The notes under the pieces are model-generated. The model ran no database searches and was not told the origin of the DNA. It saw only the letters and a list, made by a program, of their open reading frames with translations. Positions 38,376 through 48,300 of a stretch of 64,000 bases of DNA are shown piece by piece (position 1 is the first letter of the stretch; every line of letters starts with the position of its first letter). The position numbers were made by a program, and so were the translations under genes. Source of the stretch: Antedon mediterranea (Eukaryota > Echinodermata > Crinoidea > Comatulida > Antedonidae); contig NC_092670.1 in NCBI RefSeq assembly GCF_964355755.1, positions 35,639,795 to 35,703,794 of the forward strand, given 5' to 3'.

Positions 38376-38884
38376 GCGTGGTTCCCACTAATAAAGCGTG
38401 GTTCCCACTAGAACGCAACGCAGTTTCGACACAAGGTGCTGATTGATTGAAATATATATTTATACTGGGTAACCTCTTCAGTCAATGACTGGTCTCCCAG
38501 AGGGCCCAGTTGGTGATCAGTGGCTGTGATGTACTAATACACCGGGGTAACCCCCTACTCGTCTCGAAAGATGTACTAGGTTCTTTAAAGTGCACACGAG
38601 CCAGATGTGTACACTGGACCTACGGTTTATAGTCCTTATCCGAGAAGACTCGTTCTACCACCAGAACCATGGAGTGAGTGAGCCTCGAACCCCTGCCGTT
38701 GTTATGGCTAGGTAATTACGGTTCCACTGTCTTAACCGCTCGGCCACTCACTCATCTGCTGTATTGCGTAATCACAAGTGGGAACCGACGACGCAAAAGT
38801 GCTGCAAAGGTTTGATTTCACGCAGGCGGGGGCAAACACAATTATTACGTTGCGTTACGTTGCGACGCTAGTGGGAACCACGCT
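38376..38884. mobile_element. Family A subtype II MITE interrupted by a SINE
   Basis: Flanked by TTAA (38372-38375, 38885-38888). The first 19 bases of the end are duplicated (GCGTGGTTCCCACTA at 38376 and 38395). The MITE is split at 38442-38756 by a SINE; a TGCTG duplication marks both sides of the insertion (38437-38441, 38757-38761). Confidence 0.85.
38442..38756 (-). mobile_element. tRNA-derived SINE (nested copy)
   Basis: Read on the minus strand it begins with a tRNA-like head: TGGCCGAGCGGTTAAG (A box) and GGGTTCGAGGCTC (B box) about 40 bases apart. A body containing GTCTTCTCGGATAAGGACTA, GTGTACACATCTGG and a GGGGGTTACCCCGGTGTA block follows. Near-identical over its length to the copy at 54.5 kb. 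Confidence 0.88.
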
Positions 38885-38888
38885 TTAA

Positions 38889-39067
38889 AGCTTGGTTCCC
38901 ACTAGAACGTAACGCAAGGACGTAAACGCAACGCAAGCGAATTGACCAATCACAAGTGATGGCTTATTCGCTTGTGACTGCTAACTGTCTATAACTTCGC
39001 TTGTCATTGGTTAAAACGCTTGCGTTGCGTTTACGTCCTTGCGTTACGTTCTAGTGGGAACCAAGCT
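38889..39067. mobile_element. TTAA-flanked MITE, family A subtype I
   Basis: Directly abuts the preceding element, sharing one TTAA (38885-38888), and ends at another TTAA (39068-39071). Ends AGCTTGGTTCCCACTAG and its reverse complement; near-perfect palindrome. Confidence 0.88.
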
Positions 39068-39071
39068 TTAA

Positions 39072-39158
39072 GCGTGGTTCCCACTAGAACGTAACGCAAG
39101 GACGTAAACGCAACGCAAGCGTTTTAACCAATGACAAGCGAAGTTATAGACAGTTAGC
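39072..39158. mobile_element. Half copy of family A subtype I MITE
   Basis: Starts at the shared TTAA with GCGTGGTTCCCACTAGAACG and runs to GTTATAGACAGTTAG, where the complete element has its centre; the second arm is missing. Confidence 0.8.
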
Positions 39159-39703
39159 TTAATATACAACATTATTTTGTTTACCTTAAGCCACTGAAAA
39201 AATTATTAATGCATTCTGCTACTGCAGGCAAAAACAAGACACTGTACAGTCATGAATGCTTTAAACTGGTTATTAGTTTTTTAAACTAGTTTAAAATATA
39301 TACACAGTTCTCCATTTTGGAATCGATATAACTGGCAAATAACAGTAGGCTAGTAAACACTAGATATAACACTCGATCTAGCCTACTTTGGCAAGAAAAG
39401 GATTTCCAAAGTTTTCTAAGTGTAAGAAGACCAAATTTCTAAAAACTACTGAAAACTAGTTTGCATAAGTTCATCAGAAGGTTTTACATTAAGCACCTTC
39501 TTGACAAACTACTGTAGTTTCTGAGGGTGTAGTGGTCAGAGACAGCCTCCAGTAGCAAAGACTGTAAAGACATTCCTTTTGCAAAAAAAAAGGAGTTTTG
39601 GTTAAATTTGCTAGAGTTTGGCATTATTATACTGAAGGTACGTATTTTAATGTATACTGTACTTATGAATTTCATATTGACGATTTCCAGATCCATCTAT
39701 AAA

Positions 39704-39983
39704 GCGTGGTTCCCACTAGAACGCAACGTAACGCAGCGACGTATTGACGCAAGGTGCTGTATTGCGTAATCACAAGTGTGAACCGACGACGGAACAGTGC
39801 TGTAAAGCTTGGTTCCCACTAGAACGTAACGCAAGGACGTAAACGCAACGGAAGCCTGTTGACCAATGACAAGCGAAGTTATAGACAGTTAGCAATCACA
39901 AGCGAATAGGCCATCGCTTGTGATTGGTCAATTCACTTGCGTTGCGTTACGTCCTTGTGTTGCGTCGCTAGTGGGAACCACGC
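39704..39983. mobile_element. Joined family A MITEs (half subtype II plus complete subtype I)
   Basis: 39704-39803 is the left half of subtype II (GTATTGACGCAAGGTGCTG). From 39806 a complete subtype I element runs to 39983, followed by TTAA (39984-39987). Confidence 0.8.
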
Positions 39984-40559
39984 TTAACTTTCATAATTAT
40001 ATATAATCAATGCGTTTATTGACATACATCATGTCAGTTTTAATATTATAAATCTATAAGTAATAATAATATATTTATTCAATAGTAATTTAGACAATAA
40101 AATGCTATATATAAAATAAGTTTATAAAAATATTGTATTCCGCTTTTCATAAAAGAATGGAAATGTTTCTTAAATACTATCTGAATATAACAATAACAGT
40201 GTCAGAGTCATCTTCTCTTCTATGTTGCTGCAGTCACTCGGCGCAACATGCTGTAAAACGATCTGTCTAAGAATTGTACACAACTGTATACATTTTCATA
40301 CTCATTTTTTCACCATACCTTTCATCTATCTTATGTCTCCAATAAAAGTTGATAACTACAGTATATAGTAAATGTAGCATATTTGATATAAAGAATTAAT
40401 TTTACAAACATACTATAAAGTATTTCGAATAAAATAATGAGATTTTGTGTTATACAGAGCAACAAAGTATTTAAAATACAAGAGTTTTACTAAGGCAGCC
40501 ACCGACCATTCCTGATTGCATCTGCTAAAATTCATGGAAACAGCAGCCTCCATATAAAT

Positions 40560-41240
40560 GTCCACATGATTAACAACTGTGTCCACATGTTTAACAGCAG
40601 TGTCCACATGTTTAACAGCAGTGTCCACATGATTAACAACAGTTTCCACATGTTTAACAACAGTGTTCACATGATTAACAACAGTGTCCACATGTTTAAC
40701 AGCAGTGTCCACATGATTAACAACAGTGTCCACATGATTAACAACAGTGTTCACATGATTAACAACAGTATCCACATGATTAACAGCAGTTTCCACATGA
40801 TTAACAGCAGTGTCCACATGATTAACAGCAGTGTCCACATGATTAACAACAGTGTCCATGCGATTAACATCAGTGTCCACATGATTAACAACAGTGTCCA
40901 TGCGATTAACATCAGTGTTCACATGTTTAACAACAGTGTTCACATGATTAACAACAGTGTCCACATGTTTAACAGCAGTGTCCACATGATTAACAGCAGT
41001 GTCCACATGATTAACAACAGTGTCCACATGATTAACAACAGTGTTCACATGATTAACAACAGTGTCCACATGTTTAACAGCAGTGTCCACATGATTAACA
41101 GCAGTGTCCACATGATTAACAACAGTGTCCACATGATTAACAACAGTTTTCACATGATTAACAACAGTGTCCACATGATTAACAGCAGTGTCCACATGAT
41201 TAACAACAGTGTCCATGCGATTAACATCAGTGTTCACATG
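40560..41240. repeat. 21-bp minisatellite open on both strands (about 32 units)
   Basis: Unit ATGATTAACAACAGTGTCCAC with variants. Because 21 is a multiple of three and the unit has a stop-free frame in each direction, it yields long ORFs on both strands: a plus reading repeating MINNSVH and a minus reading repeating VDTVVNH. It begins about 100 bp beyond the receptor stop codon and is probably 3'UTR or intergenic, not a gene. Confidence 0.93.
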
Positions 41241-41338
41241 GTGTTTTTGGAATTATAATGAGTTTGGAATGTACAAAATGGAGAATCAAACCCAATCCAA
41301 AAACATGAAATGACTGTTAAGATAGGAACAGTCTATGA

Positions 41339-42336
41339 TCAGGATCTGTACAATTTGGTATAGTTCTCTTTTAGAGCAGGGTTTCCACTTTTATCAGCCT
41401 TTTGATTGTAGTAGTCACCATGTTTTGGCATTCCTTTGAAGCTTACTGGTTGATTATAAACATATGGTGCATCATAGACCTGATTAAAGTCCTCTGCTGG
41501 TGGCTCTGCTGGTCTCCGAGGAAATTCTTGCAACTGTATGCTTGTTGTATTTTCATATATACAGTCAAAATCTAGATCATCTGGTTTTTCTTGTAAAATA
41601 GGTGTTTCATATTGGTCGCCATAATCTTGTTCTGGTCTCATAAAATTTGTAGTCATTGGAGCCTCATAATTGTCCCCATAATCTGGTTGTCCTGATGGTT
41701 CTTGCATTATCGGAGCTTTATATGAACTTCCTTTGCTACTTTGCTTTGCTTTTGATGGTGAAGATTTCTGATGTAGGCCTACAACTGGCTTTTTCTTTAC
41801 AATTGGTGGCAAGACCTTTGTCTTTTGAGGTGAAACGAACTCATAAGTGTCACCATAATCACTATCAGGAATTTTTGATGGTGAAGATTGAAGAGCAATT
41901 TCATAATCTCCACCATAGTCTTTATTTTCTGAGGGAACTGGAATTTCATAATCTCCACCGTAGTCTTTATTTTCTGAAGGAACTGGAATTTCATAATCTC
42001 CACCGTAATCTTTATTTTCTGAGGGAACTGGAATTTCATAATCTCCACCATAGTCTTTATTTTCTGAGGGAACTGGAATTTCATAATCTCCACCGTAGTC
42101 TTTATTTTCTGAGGGAATTGGAATTTCATAATCTCCACCGTAGTCCTTACTTTCTGAAGGAACTGGAAGCTCATGTCGACCTCTTGCACTTGGACTCTTT
42201 AATTGTGTTGGTACGTAATCGTTTCTTTTCTTGTTCGGATTTCTGTGATTTCCTCCACTATTCTGTTTCTTTTGAGGTTTCATTTCAACTTCTCCAAAAA
42301 TGTTGCTATCATCAATTTTCCGTATTACAGTTTGCT
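41339..42336 (-). CDS. Receptor gene, exon 6 (tyrosine repeat array, terminal exon)
   Basis: 998 nt ending in TGA at 41341-41339, acceptor TTGTAG. After a basic region (PNKKRNDYVPTQLK) come six copies of DYGGDYEIPVPSENK encoded by a 45-bp tandem repeat (about 41900-42155). Four are identical at protein level, the first reads PIP and the last turns into ALQ. Downstream single motifs DYGDTYEFV, DYGDNYEAP, DYGDQYETP, DCIYENT, QVYDAPYVYNQP and GDYYNQ look like decayed or older repeats. The DYGxxYExP core is kept while the linkers diverge, which suggests selection on the tyrosine motif. Confidence 0.92.
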
Positions 42337-45300
42337 CTACAAACAAAAAAGTTTAAAATTAATTATGTTTCATATCATCTTTTTATTAGAATTTGTTAAA
42401 TGTAATTTATTTTTTGTTTTGTTTTTTAAATTGTATAGAGTTTAATTTAGTTAAAGTTACTCAAATTTTGAAATTTTGAGGGCTCATGGATATCAGCTGG
42501 CCTGTGGATTCAGGTGGAAGGATTACCATCTCTAATAAAGTTGAAATAAATTTAAAAAACAAACAAAAACTGCAATGTCTACATGAGATATATTTTCATA
42601 ATTTCCAGATTCACACTGAATCTTGACACACTGTTGGATATAAATAACACACCCTTGGCTATATAAAACCAAAACAAGCCCACAATTATGCATGTCTGGC
42701 AGAAAATATATACTTCACTTTTTGAGGTAATATCATAAAAAACATTTCACCTAAAACAGTAACAATGGTAATAAAAAAAAATAATTAAAAAAAATAATAG
42801 AATAAAAATAACATAAACAAATTATTGATAGCAGTCATATGAGGTCATCCAGGTTGTAAGACGGGGGAGGGGAGGGGGGTCGTGGTTTGAGTGATGTAAA
42901 CTTTTTCTGGTTGGTTCATTTTATAAAGTGGGGAAGGATCAGCTCTAAATCCAGTTTTAAGAATTAAACAAGTTATTAACCATTAGGGTCAAGTTGAAAT
43001 TGATGAAATAAACTGATTTTCCAAACACAGTGAATTGTTTTAAACTAAGCATTTAAAAAGACCAATGCAGACTTAAATAAATCATAGAACTTGTATAGTA
43101 TTATAAGGTACTATAAATAAAAATAAAAGCTGTCAAAAAGTATAAGTCAACCAAGAAATGCAACCTTGTGAGTAAAAAAAAGAAGGGAATTTCCCTTTTG
43201 TTTCCTTTTCCTTGTTTGCAGAACTAAAGATCAAATTACAAACTTATACAACTATTCAATAGCCTTAAGTTTATTATAATAATGCATTATATTTCTATGT
43301 TAAAAACCTAGTTATCATTACTAGTGTGTTGGGTCATGACTTATAACTGGTATCTTATCTTATCAAATATAAATAATGTATAAAATAAGTAACTGTTTTA
43401 CCACTGGAAGTCTTATTCCTAAATAGTTACGGTATACAGAATGTTACAATGTATTATTGCTTATGACTATGTAGTCACATGGAATGAATTTGTATGATTT
43501 TAAATATTTTAATGTTTTTATATACACCTGTCATATAGTATTGAGGCTACCACAAATAATTAAATGGTGCAAGTAACAATCAAACGCTTCTTTTTTTTAA
43601 TGTTAACATGGCAAGAAAATGAAAATTCCCTATCTAACTAATCTAAAGCTCTGTCTACACTATCAAACTAGTTTGACAAAAAAAGTGCGATGTGCCCAAA
43701 TGTGATATGCTCAAATATGGTGGTGATATGACATCATCGTGTCCATATATGGGCACATCAAACTTTTTTGTCACATAAACTTTGATAGTGTAGACAGACA
43801 GATCTTAACTATATTTGTTTCTCCAAGCAAACTTCCTCCAATCCCAAAAGTTTGCCAAATAGGTATTAATGCCTATGACTAGCTTATTTAAAGTTTTACC
43901 TAGTCTTTTTTTCAATAAATCTCCAAGCGGTGTATTAGTAGGTGGCAGAGGAGGAGGACTTGATTCTGGCATGGAATGCTGTTTTGGTAGACTTAAGGTT
44001 GAAGGTGGGCTAATTGCCATTCGATGAGGTTGAGGAAGTGGCGGTGCAGTACCCTGAAAAGCTTCATTGTTATTTCCAATGTTCCCATATTCATTTCCGT
44101 AATCCAAAGGCACCTCTGGAAGTAACCGTTCATTTTGATTTTGTGATTCCCTTTTTGGAGCATTTTCCATATCCACCTGTCCTAATACATTCACATTTCC
44201 ATAGGCCTGAAATTAAATAATATATTTAATTATACTATAGTATTACAAATGAAAATTGTTAATTGACTGGAAAATGGAAGGAAGAACTTTTATACTTTAT
44301 TAATTTCTAATCAGCCTACTTTTCCTAAAATTTAATACAGTACTCTGACCCATGGGCCTATACTCGGTCAAATGCAGTATCTTTAAATACTAAGGTTAAA
44401 ATGTTGATGGAAAAATATAAGAAAAGTTTATTTGTTATTTTTTTGCATCAATATACTTACAGGCTCTGCATCGATCACTCGGGCAGGCATACTTGACGAT
44501 GTTGAGGTTGGTAACAGATTTGGTGGTTTCTGAACTGGTGTTGGCTAAAACAAGAAATCAAAGTCAGTTATTAATTGCCAGTAAAATTAAGAATAAAAAC
44601 AATATAAAAAAGAGAGAAGCCATGATTCGAGTTTCAATCTTTATTTGATCATCATCAGGAATGAAGATCAAAACGGTGAATCATGGTATTCCTCGTTATT
44701 TGGAGTGAGTTTTATACTATGTTATTTAAATTTAAAAAAATAATGTGGCAAATATAATGACAATAAACTTAAATAAAATTGATTGATAACTGAGTTCTTA
44801 ATCAATTAAAATATCATGATACAGCAGTATAAAATTTGAATTTTAAAAAAGGTGGTCTATCACATTAATTCTATCACAATCACATTTTGAAATGCACCAC
44901 ACGTATTAATTCCAGCATAAAAAAAAACTATTATATTTTGTTTATTTTTTATTGGATTTTGAAATATACGGAAATTTATTTAATTTATAGTATTAATACT
45001 AAGTATTTCCCCATTATAATAAACTTAAAAAATAATAACTTCATAGAATAACATTACCAATTATGTGTTGACTACCATGTTTTATAGTATTAATACTGAG
45101 TATTTCCCCATTAATAACTTCATAGAATAACATTTAGGTGTCGACTACCATGTTTTATAGTTTTCAAAATTAAAATTATGTAGTACCGTAACTGAAGGAA
45201 TTAATACATGACTTTAAAATGTATATTAGAAAGAATAGAAAAAGAAAATAAAAAATATTAATAAGTTAAACACGAGTGCTTTAAATCGGTTTATGTTATT

Positions 45301-48300
45301 CTGTGTTTTGTGCCGGTATAGCCACAAGAATTAAAGTGTTCACAAAAGGGGACAATCCTCTGTGCAGGCAACATGATTGTCATAGACCTCTGTCAAAGAG
45401 TGGTCAGGTTGAAACTATATCAACCGTACTGGTAGCTATGGCACTGTGTTTTTGTATAACTAAATTAATATATTGTACATCAGAAAAGTTTACATTGGAT
45501 TTAACAACACAGAGACTGCAGGTCGCAAATTAGTAGACCGTCAGTAATTGTACCGCTTTTCTTTTTGACCTTACTTTCCTGGAAGTACATGGTAAAAAAT
45601 CTGAATCTGTGTCGCACTAAATATACTATAGTTTCACAGTTGATTTTAGGCCAATTGAAATTCTTAAAAACTAGGCCAATCGCAATATAAAAACCACCAA
45701 ACAATGCATTTTAATATTAAGCCTTTCAAATCCAAACCTTTATTCATGCTTTTGTTAAATAAATGCTTTTGAAAAATATTGTCAAAATTTGTTTCCTGAA
45801 AGTTTGTTTGTCATAAATGAAGCTGCTACTACTATGGCAGATATTAATGTTTTATTTTGTTTTTTTAAAAATGAATTCTAATGTGCCAATTGTTGGTTAC
45901 TACTGGGTGATGATACTGATCATAGAGTATATTAGTGTACTTAGGCCTTTTTTTAATAAATGTTAAAGCTCAGGTACAGGCATGAATTTTAAATATAATA
46001 TTTGGTTAATTGTACATAAATCAAATATTTGTAACAGAAATCGAGACGAAAAAACATGAATTTCCCTTAATATGGTCAAATACAAAATTTGGCAAAATTC
46101 TTCCATAAAAACCAGGAAGACTTTTTTCCAGTAGTTAGGTAGTTAACCTAATGTAATAACATGTCTGGTGACTCCCTAGACGGTGGAAAAAGATGGTGGA
46201 TATACGGTGGATAATTTTTGCTATAGCATGAAAATAAAAATCTGAAGTTGAATAAAAATATCAGAAATGTAATATTCAAGTTATATTACCTATATTTAGT
46301 CATCTGATAACATTTTTTACCACACCGTTTATTTTTCATAGCTTTTTAAAATGCCTCTCTATTTACAAAATTTGTGTACAAAGGAATAGAGATTTTACTG
46401 TGTAATTTGAACTATCCCCCCACTGATAAGAAAGTGCTTATTTTCAACAAGCTCGTGTAACACAAATAAAATCCCAAAAATTATGAAACATTGGGGAAAC
46501 TATAGATCGATAATTATTGGAATGTATGATCAATAGAAATTTTTTGCCCGCACCTTGCCTTTAAGTTTAATAATGTTATTAGTGTAACATTTTCCATTAG
46601 ACACGTGGTGTGTACAGCATCCACATTATTCCTATTATTACTATAGTATACAAATAATGAATGTTTATGAGTGCAATGGTACAAATAATGGCACGAGGTG
46701 AATGATGAAAGGTTATATCAACGAGGCAAAGCCGAGTTGATATAACCTTTCATCATTCACCAAGTGCCATTATTTGTACCATTACACGAATACAAAACAT
46801 TCATTATTTGTTTTATATAACATCTAGACGTTTTTTTTTCGTACACAAAAATGTTTCAAAAAGTACTATTTAACGATCGTTGAATAGTGCGTACTATTGC
46901 ACGCCATGTGACCCACATTCGTCCAATCAAATGACAGGAATTTATATAGGTGTTATATAATAATGTATATGACCGAGTATAATCCCATACTCGAATACAG
47001 TAACCCAACCGTCTAATTTAAGCTAAATTTGGACACAAGTCTTTTGGCAGTTTCATTAATTATTGAATCAGAGTATAATCCCAAAATACCTGGGTTCCTG
47101 GCGCCATCACACACGTCCTCGCGTATTATTGTTATTACAGTGCGCCACCTTGCGCCCTATCGAGGGACATTGTTTTTTCTCTTAGAGTTAGTTTGTTCAT
47201 GTTATATAGTCGCAGTCGGTTGGTATTATATTCGTTTATACTTTAATAAAGTGTTCATATCTTCATAAAATTGATGAGTCTCTATTGCCGTGGGACTATT
47301 ACTAAGATTATTAAAATACCTAGCTTTAAACTATAGTTTGCTGTTGCAGAGCCTACAGTAATTGTGATTTGTGCAACTAAGGGTTTATACAAAATCTTAC
47401 AGAGAGCTCATAATAAAAAATAAACTTTCTTGGCTCAGTGAGATTTACACAGTCGGGTTAAAACTTCTGAGCAGTGAAAAGCCAAAACACTCCCGCATAT
47501 ATGACTGTCAGAGTTTTTTTGGCTAGGTGAACCATCTCAAAAAGATTTACCAGAGGCAAGCGGAACTATTAAGAAAGGAGGAAAACTTACTCTGCAGTTT
47601 GATAAGTTTTTTCAAAGGAAAGTTTCTGTCAGGCGGCCTGTTCGCACTTAATATTCGATTGGTATTAGTCTTAAAAGAGATACAACTTTAGCATTTGATC
47701 AGGAACGGACTTACAGACGGCGGAAGACTGCATGTTTAACTAGGATATAGCTGGTGGCCCATTAGTCGGTCTTATCTCACTTGCTTTAATATAACTTTAG
47801 TACAAGGAAACAACATTCATGTATCAGGTTAAATAACATCAGGGAGATGTAATTGAGTTTGATTTATCATTATAGTGTAAATGTGAACATGCATTCAATG
47901 TGTAGTCAACATTAACATAAAAAGATTACAGTAATTGTTAATCCCTGGTTAAAATCAAAATACATAGCAAAATAGTGCAAACTTAAAATCAAACTCATGC
48001 TGCCAAATTAAAAATGGATTGAAATATAATATAATTATTGCACATATTTCGTTTATACCTCATCCGTTGCTTTCCAAGACTTGAATCTCATCTAAAGAAC
48101 AGTAAAAGAAACATTTATGTACGGTCTAATATCTCAAGAACAAATATGCCTTCTTGTTGAACAGGGGCGAATCCAGCATTATGTATAAAAAGGAGGCCTG
48201 GAAGTGCATTTTTTTCAATTGAAATACAGTATAAAGTTGGCCCATGTCCGATGTGCCCACAAGTACATCCCCTCTAAAATAAATATTAAGACTTGAGTAC

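Larger units (their letters stand above)
36185..41338. other. Intergenic: RhoGAP 5' flank and receptor-gene 3' flank
   Basis: Just upstream of the RhoGAP start (36185-36480) the DNA is less AT-rich and probably holds the 5'UTR and promoter; no TATA box or start site can be fixed. At 36990-37290 lies a GC-richer repeat-like stretch starting with the palindrome GTCGCGTGGACGCGAC. From 38370 to 39985 TTAA-flanked MITEs stand side by side. The 21-bp array (40560-41240) then leads up to the receptor stop codon and may be in its 3'UTR: TTTATT at 40074-40079 reads AATAAA on the minus strand. Confidence 0.5.
44545..48058. other. Receptor gene intron 3
   Basis: Contains an imperfect tandem duplication (44986-45160), a long-hairpin element (46645-46965) and a region at 47000-47300 with a possible long-terminal-repeat look. 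No supportable gene. Confidence 0.6.

Noticed and set aside
40413-41258. Long ORFs on both strands (274 and 230 codons) as genes
   Set aside because: They are the by-product of a 21-bp tandem unit lacking stops; no splice context, no domain, and both strands are equally open.
41656-42399. Plus-strand 247-codon ORF and other frames across the receptor terminal exon
   Set aside because: Shadows of the 45-bp coding repeat; the minus frame is the spliced, motif-conserving one.
47000-47300. Solo LTR of a retrotransposon
   Set aside because: A promoter-to-AATAAA-like layout and a TGCCGTGGGAC motif hint at it, but no inverted TG..CA ends or target duplication could be fixed.
47530-47640. Transposase-like exon (plus reading GKLTLQFDKFFQRK)
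   Set aside because: Too short, with a stop soon after and no splice support; at most a fossil fragment.
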